From assembly GCF_021044885.1 (NCBI RefSeq), contig NZ_JAJNOD010000001.1, positions 1,426,001 through 1,490,000 on the forward strand: a stretch of DNA of 64,000 nucleotides, read 5' to 3'. Under the pieces are notes generated by a model. That model had not been told where the DNA came from. It ran no database searches and saw only the letters and a list, made by a program, of their open reading frames with translations. This document shows positions 26,490 to 34,487 of this stretch, in pieces (the first letter of the stretch is position 1; each line of letters opens with the position of its first letter). The stretch is from Microbacterium nymphoidis (GTDB lineage Bacteria > Actinomycetota > Actinomycetes > Actinomycetales > Microbacteriaceae). Position numbers and translations under genes: made by a program.

Positions 26490-27544
26490 GACGCGCTCCT
26501 CTTCTGGAAGAACCGGGACAGACCTCCCGGCTTGTACCACTGGTTGATGACGATGACGAGCAGCAGCACCCCGCCCCAGATGAGCGGGCGGTAGAAGTTG
26601 CTGATGTTCGGGAAGGTGTTCAGGAAGCTGGAGAGCACCTGCAGCACCACGATGCCGAGCACGACACCGCTGAGCTTGCCCGAGCCGCCGTTGGGGTTCA
26701 CACCGCCGAGCACCACGATGAGCACCGCGAGCAGGGTGTAGGTCGATCCGTAGTCGGCCTTCGCCGAGTTGTAGTTCGCCAGCATCACGAGCCCCGCGGC
26801 CGAGGCCAGCATCCCGGAGGTCATGTAGGTGCGGATGGTGAGGCTGGTCGTCTTCAATCCGCTGAACGCCGCCGCCTTCTCGTTCGAGCCGAGCATGTAG
26901 AGCTTCGCGCCGAACGGCGTCCGGTTCATCAGCACCGCCACGATCACGACCGCGAGGGCGAAGATGATGAGCGGTACCGGAATGCCGGCGACCCGGGCGG
27001 CGAACACCTCGCTGTACTGCGAGGGAAGCCCGCTGAGTGGCTTGCCTGCCGTCATCACGATCGCGATGCCGGTGAACAGCTCGAACGTTCCGAGCGTCAC
27101 CAGGATCGCCGGGATCCGGATCTTCGCCACGAGGAAGCCGTTGAAGGCGCCGGCGATCGCGCCGATCACGAGGCACAGCGGAACAGCGAGGAAGGCGGCG
27201 AGGTAGCCGGTGCCGGCGTCGGAGCCCTTGGGCGCGAGGGCGAGCATCATCACGGCGCTGGCGATGGATGCCAGATTCGCGATGGCCACGACGGACAGAT
27301 CGATGCCGCCGATGATCATCGTGAGCATCACGCCGAGAGCCATCAGGCCGTACTCGGGGAACTGCACCGCCATGGACTGCCACGTCGCCACGTTGCCGAA
27401 GTTCCTCGGCTTCATCACGGCGAACACCACGAGCAGGAGCACGAGCACGATGGCGAGGCGGGTCACGTGCGGGTCGGCGCTCGCCCAGGAGCGCAGCCGC
27501 GCGATGACACCAGCGGGCGCCTTCTCGATCGTCGAATTGTTCAT
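26486..27544 (-). CDS. Sugar ABC importer permease 2 (RbsC-like)
   Basis: This 352-residue membrane protein of the ribose/xylose permease family has about 8-10 helices. LTMIIGGIDLSVVAIANLASI matches the conserved 'GGIDLS' block, GFLVAKIRIPAILVTLGTFELFTGI the conserved loop after it, and GGVNPNGGSGKLSGVVLG the ATPase-contact 'GG-x-G-x-G' block. The frame is open upstream, but ATG 27544 fits the family length. It lies 11 bp after permease 1. Two different permeases imply a heterodimeric channel. Confidence 0.92.
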   Translation of the reverse strand: MNNSTIEKAPAGVIARLRSWASADPHVTRLAIVLVLLLVVFAVMKPRNFGNVATWQSMAVQFPEYGLMALGVMLTMIIGGIDLSVVAIANLASIASAVMMLALAPKGSDAGTGYLAAFLAVPLCLVIGAIAGAFNGFLVAKIRIPAILVTLGTFELFTGIAIVMTAGKPLSGLPSQYSEVFAARVAGIPVPLIIFALAVVIVAVLMNRTPFGAKLYMLGSNEKAAAFSGLKTTSLTIRTYMTSGMLASAAGLVMLANYNSAKADYGSTYTLLAVLIVVLGGVNPNGGSGKLSGVVLGIVVLQVLSSFLNTFPNISNFYRPLIWGGVLLLVIVINQWYKPGGLSRFFQKRSAS

Positions 27545-27555
27545 GACGACCCCTT

Positions 27556-28566
27556 TCACGCCGGAATCCGACTGCGGCGGTGCTGGCGGGCCAGCTGCAG
27601 CGCAGAGATTCCGGTGCCGATGATGATGAGCGCGCCGAGGGCGATGCTCTGCCAGTAGGTGGGGATGCCGACGAGGATCATGCTGTTCTGCACGATCACG
27701 ATCAGCAGCGTGCCGAGCATCGTGCCGGTGAGCGTGCCGGTTCCGCCGGTGATGGCCGCGCCACCGAGAACGACGGCAGCGATGACCATCAGCTCGCTGC
27801 CGAGCAGGTTGGTCGGATGCATCTGGTCCATCATGCTCGTGCGGACGAGTCCCGCCAGCGAGGCGATCACGCCCACGGCGACGTAGAGCCAGAACTTGAT
27901 CGCTCGTACCTTGAATCCGGCGCGTACCGCCGAGCTCTCGTCTCCGCCCACCGCGTAGAGGCCCCGCCCGAAAGTCGTGAACCGCATGACGAAGAAGGCG
28001 ACGACGACCACCACGATCAGGAGGAGGAAGGAGAGCGGGAGCTTCGAGGTCAGCCCGGAGTCCGGGTTGGTGACCGTGAGGATCGATGCTCGTCCGAACT
28101 CGCTCATGCTGGGCGGGAGCGTCGGGATCTGCACCGAGCTGAGCGCGCCCTGCATGATGCCGGAGAACACATTCGCGGTGCCGAGGGTGATGATCAGCAC
28201 CGGAATGGCGATGCGCGAGATGAGCAGTCCGTTGAAAGCGCCGAGAACCGCGCCCAGCAGCACCACCAGCAGGACCGGCAGCCACAGGGCTCCGTCGTAC
28301 CCGGCGTCGACCAGCATGCGCGTGGTTGCGTACACCGACAGCGACGCGAGCGCGGGAAATGAGACGTCGATGCCGCCCGAGACCAGCACCATGAAGGTGG
28401 CGACGCCGAACAGGCCGGGCACGACCATCGCGTTCGCGATGTCGACGATGTTGTTGACGGTGAAGAACTGCCCGCTGCGGAACTGGATCACCAGGCTGAG
28501 GGCGATGATCACGAGCAGGACGTAGAACTCGTTGGAACTGCGCGCGCGGCGCCAGAGCTTCGTCAT
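27556..28566 (-). CDS. Sugar ABC importer permease 1 (RbsC-like)
   Basis: This 336-residue partner of the other permease has the same blocks: VLVSGGIDVSFPALASLSVYA, NGLLISRIAIPVLIITLGTANVFSGI and GGAAITGGTGTLTGTMLGT. ATG 28566 was chosen over 28608 because the extra residues are Arg/Thr-rich and unlike the family. It begins 1 bp after the ATPase stop. Confidence 0.92.
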   Translation of the reverse strand: MTKLWRRARSSNEFYVLLVIIALSLVIQFRSGQFFTVNNIVDIANAMVVPGLFGVATFMVLVSGGIDVSFPALASLSVYATTRMLVDAGYDGALWLPVLLVVLLGAVLGAFNGLLISRIAIPVLIITLGTANVFSGIMQGALSSVQIPTLPPSMSEFGRASILTVTNPDSGLTSKLPLSFLLLIVVVVVAFFVMRFTTFGRGLYAVGGDESSAVRAGFKVRAIKFWLYVAVGVIASLAGLVRTSMMDQMHPTNLLGSELMVIAAVVLGGAAITGGTGTLTGTMLGTLLIVIVQNSMILVGIPTYWQSIALGALIIIGTGISALQLARQHRRSRIPA

Positions 28567-28567
28567 C

Positions 28568-30088
28568 TCAGACCTCCTTCTCGTTGATCGCGTGGATGGT
28601 GTCGTCACTCATCAGGGCGGTGATGTCGGATTCGGCGACATCCGCCGTCTCGAAGCGTCCGCTGATGCGCCCGCCGTTCATGACGAGCACGCGGTTGCAG
28701 TTCTCCAGCACCTCGGGAATGTCGTCGGAGATGATGATGACCGCGAGACCCTCGCCGGCAAGACGCCGGAGGATCTCATGGATGTCGTGCTTGGAACCGA
28801 TGTCCACCCCGACGGTGGGTCCGTTGAGGATGAGTACACGCGGCTTCGTGGCGAGCCACTTGGCCAGCACGATGCGCTGCTGGTTCCCGCCGGAGAGGGT
28901 GCTGGCCGCGTTGTCGGGGTCCGGCGTGGCGATACGCAGTTCGTCGACCCAGGCACGCTGTTCAGCACGCAGCGCCCTACGGTCGAGCAGGCCGAGCCGG
29001 GAGACGAAACGATCGATCTCGCTGATGGTGATGTTGGCACCGATCGACCGCTCCAGCGCGAGCCCCTCGGTCAGGCGGTCCTCGGGCACGTATCCGATGC
29101 CGGCCCGGATCGCATCGCGCACGTTACGGAATCGCTGCGCTCGACCGTCCAGACGGATCTCCCCCGAGTCCACGCCGAGCGCGCCGAACAGCGCGAGGGC
29201 CAGCTCGGTACGACCGGAACCCAGCAGACCCGTGATGCCCAGGATCTCGCCGGAGCGCAGGGTGAGGGACACATCGGCAAAGGCGCCGTCGATGCTCAGC
29301 GCGTCGACTTCCAGGGCCACCGGGGCGTTCGCCTGCGGACCGGAGAAGGTCGACTCCTCGAAGTCACGTCCGGTCATGTACTGGGAGAACGAGCGGCGGT
29401 CGAGCTCCTCTGGAAGGCACGTGATGACCGTGCGACCGTTGCGGATGATGGTGAACTTCTCACTGATCTCGAACACCTCGTCCAGCTTGTGGCTGACGAA
29501 CAGGGTTGCGATCCCGCGCGCCTTGAGGTCGAGGATGATGCGGAACAGGGCGTCGACCTCTCGCTTGGTGAGAGCGGTGGTCGGCTCATCCATGATGATG
29601 AGCTTCGCCTCGGTCATCAGCGCGCGAGAGATCGCGACCAGCTGCTTCTGCGCGACCGACAGGCTCCCCACCTGCGCGTCGAGATCGATGTCGACGTTGA
29701 TCTTCGCGATGGCCGCCTCGGCCTTGGCTCGCATGCGTCGCCAGTTGATGACCTTGCGCCCCTCGGAGATCTCCGAGGGAAGGGCGAGGTTTTCGAGGAC
29801 GGTGAGGTTGGGGAACACGGAGAAGTCCTGGTAGATGACCTGGACGCCGTTCTCGATCGCGACCACGGGCGTGAGGCGCGACTGCTCCTCGCCGTTCATC
29901 TCGACGGTTCCGGAGTCCGGGGCGTGAACGCCCGAGATCACCTTGATGAGGGTGGACTTGCCGCTGCCGTTCTCACCGGCAAGACAGTGGATCTCGCCAG
30001 GGGCGATCTCCAGCGACACGTCGCTCAGCGCGTGAACGCCGGCGAACGCCTTGCTGATGCCCCGGACTGCCAGCACGGGTGCCGTCAT
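28568..30088 (-). CDS. Sugar ABC importer duplicated ATPase (RbsA-like)
   Basis: This 506-residue ATPase has two nucleotide-binding domains. Domain 1 is complete: GENGSGKSTLIKVI (about 39-52), LSVAQKQLVAISRAL and IIMDEPTTALTKREV. Domain 2 has the usual weak Walker A GLLGSGRTELALALFG, signature LSGGNQQRIVLAKWLA, and an altered Walker B LILNGPTVGVDIGSK where Asp-Glu is Asn-Gly. The second site is therefore probably inactive, as in several sugar-importer ATPases. It follows the binding-protein gene after 93 bp that contain two strong hairpins. Confidence 0.92.
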   Translation of the reverse strand: MTAPVLAVRGISKAFAGVHALSDVSLEIAPGEIHCLAGENGSGKSTLIKVISGVHAPDSGTVEMNGEEQSRLTPVVAIENGVQVIYQDFSVFPNLTVLENLALPSEISEGRKVINWRRMRAKAEAAIAKINVDIDLDAQVGSLSVAQKQLVAISRALMTEAKLIIMDEPTTALTKREVDALFRIILDLKARGIATLFVSHKLDEVFEISEKFTIIRNGRTVITCLPEELDRRSFSQYMTGRDFEESTFSGPQANAPVALEVDALSIDGAFADVSLTLRSGEILGITGLLGSGRTELALALFGALGVDSGEIRLDGRAQRFRNVRDAIRAGIGYVPEDRLTEGLALERSIGANITISEIDRFVSRLGLLDRRALRAEQRAWVDELRIATPDPDNAASTLSGGNQQRIVLAKWLATKPRVLILNGPTVGVDIGSKHDIHEILRRLAGEGLAVIIISDDIPEVLENCNRVLVMNGGRISGRFETADVAESDITALMSDDTIHAINEKEV

Positions 30089-30114
30089 TTCTCTCCTTAA
30101 CGAGACGGGTGGGT

Positions 30115-30176
30115 GCGGACCCGGCGACGGTTCGCCGGGTCCGCGGATCGGGGTCCGCGCGACGGCGCGGACCCCG
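30115..30176 (-). promoter_or_regulatory. Twin hairpins with shared arms between binding protein and ATPase
   Basis: Hairpin 1 (30115-30144) has a 13-bp perfect stem GCGGACCCGGCGA with a 4-nt loop. Hairpin 2 (30149-30176) has a 12-bp stem CGGGGTCCGCGC with a 4-nt loop. The 8-mer GGGTCCGC and its complement occur in both, so arms of the two can swap partners. In this position such structures usually protect the binding-protein mRNA and reduce downstream expression. Confidence 0.75.
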
Positions 30177-30181
30177 GCGGC

Positions 30182-31240
30182 TCAGAAGCCGAAATCGTCC
30201 ACGTTGTCCTTGTTGATGACGACCCAGCCGTTGCCCTCGAGGACCTTGTCGCTGCCCGGGGAGAACTTCATGTCCTCGTAGCCCTTGACGCCCAGGTCGA
30301 TGCCGTCCTCGATCTTCTCGCCGTCGAGGATCTTGGTGGCCAGCGCGGCGAGCGCGTATCCCGAGTCGGCCGGGTCCCACAGGGTCAGGCTCTTCACCAG
30401 ACCGTCATCGAGGATCTGCTTGTTGGCCGCGGGCAGGCCGGTGCCGGTGACGAACACCTTGTCCTTGAGCCCGAGCTCCTCGATGGCACGAGCAACACCC
30501 GGCGCGTCGAACGAGCTGGTGCCCACGAAGCCGGTGACCTCGGGGTACTTCTTCAGGACCTCCTTGGCCGTCTGGTAGGCAACCTCACCGTCGTCCTGCG
30601 ACTCGACGCGGGGCTCGGCCTCCAGGAGGGTCATGTTCGGGTAGGCCTCCTTCTGGTGCGCGACCGCGCCGTCGGCCCACTCGTTGTGCGAGGCGTTGGT
30701 GACGTGTCCGACCATCGTCGTGTAGGTGCCCTTCTCCCCCATCGCCTCGGCGAGGTTGTCCATGATGAACGCGCCGTAGTCGCTGTTGTTGAAGGCCTCG
30801 ATGTCGTACTGGGTGTTCTCCTGCGTCGCACCCTCGTGGGTGACGACGACGATGCCGGCGTCCATCGCCTGCTTGAGAACGGGCTCCAGGGCGCCCGGGT
30901 CGACGGGGACGACGCCGATCGCGTCGACGCCCTGCGCGATGAGGTCCTGGATCACCTGGGCCTGCATGGTGGCGTCGGTCTCAGCCGGGCCCTTCTGGTA
31001 GACGTTGAGGCCGGAGTCGGCCGCGTACTTCTTGACGCCCTCCTCCATGCGGACGAACCACGGGTTCGTCGAGTCCTTGGGAACGATGACGATCGTGTAG
31101 TCGCCGCCCTCGGCGTTGTCGCCACCCCCGGCGTTGTCGCCGCCCCCGGCGGTTCCGCCGGCGGTGCAGCCGGTCAAGCTCAGGGCGACCGAAACGGTCA
31201 GGCCCAGCAGCGCTGCGGCGAAGCGTCCCTGCTTCTTCAT
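30182..31240 (-). CDS. Sugar ABC importer substrate-binding lipoprotein (RbsB-like)
   Basis: This 352-residue exported protein has signal peptide and lipobox LSLTGC, then a Gly/Asp/Asn-rich linker (GGGDNAGGGDNAEGGD) and a periplasmic-binding-protein type I fold. The fold shows TIVIVPKDSTNPWFVRMEEGVKKYA, IAQGVDAIGVVPVDPGALEPVL and GFVGTSSFDAPGVARAIEELG. ATG 31240 was chosen because GAGGAG precedes it and a signal peptide follows; the frame extends upstream to 31375. It is the first gene of the operon and lies downstream of two LacI-type operators. Confidence 0.92.
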   Translation of the reverse strand: MKKQGRFAAALLGLTVSVALSLTGCTAGGTAGGGDNAGGGDNAEGGDYTIVIVPKDSTNPWFVRMEEGVKKYAADSGLNVYQKGPAETDATMQAQVIQDLIAQGVDAIGVVPVDPGALEPVLKQAMDAGIVVVTHEGATQENTQYDIEAFNNSDYGAFIMDNLAEAMGEKGTYTTMVGHVTNASHNEWADGAVAHQKEAYPNMTLLEAEPRVESQDDGEVAYQTAKEVLKKYPEVTGFVGTSSFDAPGVARAIEELGLKDKVFVTGTGLPAANKQILDDGLVKSLTLWDPADSGYALAALATKILDGEKIEDGIDLGVKGYEDMKFSPGSDKVLEGNGWVVINKDNVDDFGF

Positions 31241-31361
31241 GTGCGTCTCCTCGTGTGTGGGTGTCTCTGGTGCATATGCCGGCAGAACGCCCCGCACTGT
31301 CGCTGCACACCCGTCGCGGCTCTGCAGTCGACACACGGTGTTATCGGCGTCGTTGCTCGAT

Positions 31362-31391
31362 TTGAAGCGCTTCATTCTTGAAGCGCTTCAA
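31362..31391. promoter_or_regulatory. Two LacI-type operators
   Basis: TTGAAGCGCTTCAT (31362-31375) and TTGAAGCGCTTCAA (31378-31391) are near-identical palindromes with the central CG typical of LacI/GalR operators, centred 16 bp apart. They lie between the binding-protein gene and the divergent LacI gene. They also overlap the -35 position (31387-31392) that matches the TAGGAT at 31410. Control of both directions by the neighbouring LacI protein is likely. Confidence 0.88.
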
Positions 31392-31422
31392 ACGTAGCGG
31401 GAGAATCACTAGGATTCAACAG

Positions 31423-31536
31423 GTGATGCAGAGCTGTGACATCCCGAACCTGCGGCTCGCCCCACTGATCGATGCTGATCCAGGAGGTTTCATGGTTTCT
31501 CCCCCCATCGCCAGACGCGCGCGGGAGCGCGGATGA
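31423..31536 (+). CDS. Leader ORF coupled to the LacI gene
   Basis: TAGGAT (31410-31415) is followed after 7 nt by GTG 31423, and the frame runs 37 codons to TGA 31534-31536, which overlaps the LacI ATG (ATGA). Inside it, AGGAGG (31482-31487) precedes an in-frame ATG at 31492, giving a 14-codon alternative (MVSPPIARRARERG). Either version would feed ribosomes into the LacI start. The peptide has no recognisable function, and the frame could exist by chance. Confidence 0.4.
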   Translation: MMQSCDIPNLRLAPLIDADPGGFMVSPPIARRARERG

Positions 31537-32678
31537 CGCCCGCGCGTCGGCGCGTTGATACGTCGGGCGACGCCACCCCGTCACGCCCCGCGGGTTCGGG
31601 CGAGCCGGATGCGACGCCCTCACTCGCGCCGGTGCGGATCCGTGAAGTCGCCGAGCACGCCGGTGTGTCCGTCGGCACGGTCTCCAACACCATCAACCAT
31701 CCGGAGCGTGTCCGCCCCGCCCTACGCGAGCGTGTCCTGCAGGCGATCACCACGCTCGGCTTCGTTCCGAACCAGCATGCTCGAGTCCTGACGGGAGCGA
31801 CCAGCAACGTGATCGGGCTGGTCGTGCTCGACATCGCCAGCCCGTTCTACATGGGCGTCGCCCACGCCGTCGAGCAGGCGGCGCGCCGCAGCGGACAGGT
31901 CGTGCTGCTGTGCGACTCCGAAGGCGACCCCCGTCGCGAACAGGAGCTGCTCACCATGCTGTCCGCCCAGCGGGTGCGCGGTGTCATCCTCGCACCGGCG
32001 CGCGGCGTCTCGGCCGCTGCCCACTACCGTGCGGTGCACGCGGAACTTCCCATGGTGCTGCTGGACTACCCGGGGAGCTCCGGATTGTGCACCATCACGG
32101 TGGATCACGAGCAGGGCGGCAGGCTTGCGGCCACCATGCTCCTCGAACGCGGCCACGAACGCATCGGCTACATCGCGGGGCCGCGACGTCTCCGGCAGTT
32201 CGAACAGCGGGCGCGGGGCGCGCGGGCGGTTCTCGCCGAGGCCGGCCTGGACCCAGACCGGGCGTTCATCCCCGTGCACACCCGAGGCATCGGCATCAGC
32301 GACGGCGAGAGCGCAGCCCGCCGTCTCCTCGCCGCCACGGAACCCGACGACTGGCCCACCGCGATCTTCTGCGGGAACGACATGCTGGCGTTCGGGGCGT
32401 ACCGTGCGCTCATCGCCGCGGGCGCTTCGGTGCCCGGCGACATCGCGCTGGTCGGCTACGACGACATCGAGTTCGCGAAGGACTGGGTGGTGCCACTGAG
32501 CACCGTCCGCCAGCCCATCGCCGAGCTCGGCATCGCCGCCGCGCACATGCTCGACCAGCAGACGGGTGCCGCACACGCCCACGACCACGTCGAGCTGGTC
32601 CTCACGCCCGAGGTGGTCCCGCGATCGTCATCTCACCCCGCATCGGGGGCGAGCATGGCCGCTTCGCGATCGAGGTAG
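31533..32678 (+). CDS. LacI-family transcriptional regulator
   Basis: This 381-residue repressor has a Pro/Ser-rich tail of about 33 residues, then the helix-turn-helix VRIREVAEHAGVSVGTVSNTINHPERV. The hinge region ends in GFVPNQHARVLTGATSNVIGLVV, and a sugar-binding domain follows (VILAPARGVS, HERIGYIAGP, FCGNDMLAFGAYRALI, VPGDIALVGYDDIEFA). It presumably binds the twin TTGAAGCGCTTCAA sites and senses the imported sugar. It ends 46 bp inside the convergent beta-lactamase gene, so the two transcripts overlap tail to tail. Confidence 0.93.
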   Translation: MTPARRRVDTSGDATPSRPAGSGEPDATPSLAPVRIREVAEHAGVSVGTVSNTINHPERVRPALRERVLQAITTLGFVPNQHARVLTGATSNVIGLVVLDIASPFYMGVAHAVEQAARRSGQVVLLCDSEGDPRREQELLTMLSAQRVRGVILAPARGVSAAAHYRAVHAELPMVLLDYPGSSGLCTITVDHEQGGRLAATMLLERGHERIGYIAGPRRLRQFEQRARGARAVLAEAGLDPDRAFIPVHTRGIGISDGESAARRLLAATEPDDWPTAIFCGNDMLAFGAYRALIAAGASVPGDIALVGYDDIEFAKDWVVPLSTVRQPIAELGIAAAHMLDQQTGAAHAHDHVELVLTPEVVPRSSSHPASGASMAASRSR

Positions 32679-34072
32679 ACGTCGGGGCGGTAGTGCGTGA
32701 CACCCGTGATGGTGACCGCCGTCACGGTACCGGATCCGTCACGCCGGAGGTCCGCGACCTCACCCGCGTCCCCGAAGCCGTCCTCGGCCTCCGCACGAAG
32801 CGCTCCGTGATCGTCGTGCATCACCACCGCTCCCGCCGCGGGGTCGAGCGCGGTATCGGACAGCTGCAGCACGACGCCGGGAAGCGACACGAGGTTGACG
32901 TCGCCCCACAGCGACAGGTACCGCCCGGCGGCACCCGGTTCGAGGAGCTCGTCGGTCTTCTCGTCGGCTTCTTCGACGGCGAGGTCGATGAGGGAGATGA
33001 TGCCCGCAGCCAGGGCGCTGGCCGGCCCGTCGATGCGATTGGTCAGGACGCTGACGGCGAAGCCGGTCTTCGGGTCGGCCCACGACTGGGTGATGTGGCC
33101 GGGGAACCCGCCGGAGTGCCCGATCACCCGGCGATCACCGACCTTCCGGATGATCCACCCGAGACCGTACCAGCGGGTGGTCCCACCCGTCGAGATCTTC
33201 GACTCGTCGCGCTGCATCAGCCGCTTGGTGTCGTCCGCGAGGAACAGCCCGGTTCCGAAGGCATGAGCGGCCACCCACGCAGACGCCGTCTCGGCATTGG
33301 CCCAGAAGCCCGTCGCCGCCGACTCAGCGCCTGTGTCCACCGGCGGGATCACGGGCGCAGTCCGATCGCCATCGGCGCCGGTCATGCGCTCGGCCCGCGG
33401 GATGCCGTGACCGGAGGCTCGGCGAGCGGGGAGGCCGAATCCGCCGTCCACGTCCAGTTCGGGCCCGATCCGCACCTGCTCACTCATCGCCTCGGACATC
33501 GGACGCAGGGTGTCGCGGATCACGGTGGCGTATGAGGTGCCGGTCACGGCCTCCAGAACGAGCCCGAGCAGCGAGTAGGCGAGGTTGGAGTAGTGGAAGT
33601 GGGTATTGGCGGGGAAGACCCGATCGTGACGCAGCTGCGCAATGAGGCCGTCTCTGTCGACGAATGGCGCTTCACGCTGCCAGAAGTCCGCCGCGCGACC
33701 GTCGCGCTCCGCTCCGGACTGGTGCCCCAGCAGCTCCCGGATGCTGGATGATCCGATCGGAGCGTCGGCCAGCTCTGGGACGTGCTGGGCGACGGTGTCG
33801 TCCAGACGCAGCCGGCCGGCTTCCACCTGCTGCATGACGGCTGTGGCCGTGAACGTCTTCGAATGCGACGCGATCCGGAACACGTGCTCGGTGCCCAGCT
33901 CCTCTCCCGTCGACGTATCCGCGAGGCCGAACGCGCGCGAGTAGAGCAGATCGGTGCCCACACGCACCGCCACCTGAATGCCGGGCACGGCGTGGATCAC
34001 CCGCTGCCGCTCGATCCACTCGTCGAGAAATGCGGTGAGATGCGGAACCAGGCGGACAAGATCAGCAGTCAT
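32633..34072 (-). CDS. Serine hydrolase of the class C beta-lactamase family
   Basis: This 479-residue protein has the active-site Ser69 in SHSK (SxxK), HYSNLAYS (YxN) and HSGGFPG (HxG in place of KTG), so it is catalytically complete as an esterase, peptidase or lactamase-type hydrolase. There is no signal peptide, which argues for a cytosolic role. The C-terminal 130 residues form an extra domain with GAAGRYLSLWG and YRPDVYLDRE. Its start lies 40 bp from a symmetric promoter shared with the small HTH gene. The substrate is unknown. Confidence 0.88.
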   Translation of the reverse strand: MTADLVRLVPHLTAFLDEWIERQRVIHAVPGIQVAVRVGTDLLYSRAFGLADTSTGEELGTEHVFRIASHSKTFTATAVMQQVEAGRLRLDDTVAQHVPELADAPIGSSSIRELLGHQSGAERDGRAADFWQREAPFVDRDGLIAQLRHDRVFPANTHFHYSNLAYSLLGLVLEAVTGTSYATVIRDTLRPMSEAMSEQVRIGPELDVDGGFGLPARRASGHGIPRAERMTGADGDRTAPVIPPVDTGAESAATGFWANAETASAWVAAHAFGTGLFLADDTKRLMQRDESKISTGGTTRWYGLGWIIRKVGDRRVIGHSGGFPGHITQSWADPKTGFAVSVLTNRIDGPASALAAGIISLIDLAVEEADEKTDELLEPGAAGRYLSLWGDVNLVSLPGVVLQLSDTALDPAAGAVVMHDDHGALRAEAEDGFGDAGEVADLRRDGSGTVTAVTITGVTHYRPDVYLDREAAMLAPDAG

Positions 34073-34111
34073 GGACCCATGTTTTCATGCAGACGCGCGG
34101 GAACGCCGGAG

Positions 34112-34164
34112 CCATCGTCAATGCATGTTGACATCCAGCGCAGGTCAACATACATTGACGATGG
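34112..34164. promoter_or_regulatory. Rotationally symmetric divergent promoter
   Basis: Two 21-bp arms (34112-34132 and 34144-34164) are complementary at 20 of 21 positions around an 11-bp centre. Each arm holds the -35 of one direction and the -10 of the other: rightward TTGACA (34128-34133), 17 bp, TACATT (34151-34156); leftward TTGACC, 17 bp, TGCATT. Both match sigma-70-type promoters. The arrangement forces polymerase to choose one direction and gives a dimeric regulator a symmetric site. Confidence 0.8.
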
Positions 34165-34172
34165 AGGTGCAC

Positions 34173-34379
34173 ATGACCATTCAGACATCCATCGAGGCAG
34201 AAGACTCCGGCGAGCCGATGGCTGAGCTTCACCGGCTCACAGGGCTCCGCCAGCAGCTCGCCCGGGCCGAGGAGGCCCAGGTGCGCCGAGCCCGAAACCT
34301 CGGCTACTCGTGGCAGGCGATCGCGAGCGCGCTGGGGGTGAGCAAGCAGGCTGCTCACCGCCGCTTCGGGCGGCAGTGA
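34173..34379 (+). CDS. Small helix-turn-helix protein
   Basis: This 68-residue protein has N-terminal acidic residues, a Leu/Arg/Glu helix (LHRLTGLRQQLARAEEAQVRRAR) and the helix-turn-helix YSWQAIASALGVSKQAAHRRF at the C-terminus. Proteins of this size and type are common in actinobacteria. ATG 34173 follows GGAGGT by 4 nt; an in-frame ATG at 34161 would coincide with the predicted transcript start. It may bind the symmetric promoter just upstream and govern the divergent hydrolase. That is inference from position. Confidence 0.8.
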   Translation: MTIQTSIEAEDSGEPMAELHRLTGLRQQLARAEEAQVRRARNLGYSWQAIASALGVSKQAAHRRFGRQ

Positions 34380-34436
34380 CCGTCCCCGCACCCACGAGCC
34401 ACTGCGCCCGACGCCGTTGACCCGGTGCCGCTTACG

Positions 34437-34478
34437 CCGATGGGCCCGGCCCCGCGTGAGCGGGACCGGGCCCATCGG
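34437..34478. terminator. Bidirectional hairpin terminator
   Basis: CCGATGGGCCCGG pairs perfectly with CCGGGCCCATCGG, and an inner CCCGC/GCGGG stem closes a GTGA loop. It separates the small HTH gene from the convergent ABC exporter gene, which ends 10 bp further on. The strong GC stem suggests termination from both sides. Confidence 0.8.
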
Positions 34479-34487
34479 GCATCGCCG

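Noticed and set aside
28532..30100. 522-codon rightward open frame opposite the RbsA-like gene
   Set aside because: Antisense shadow of an ATPase gene with complete motifs on the other strand.
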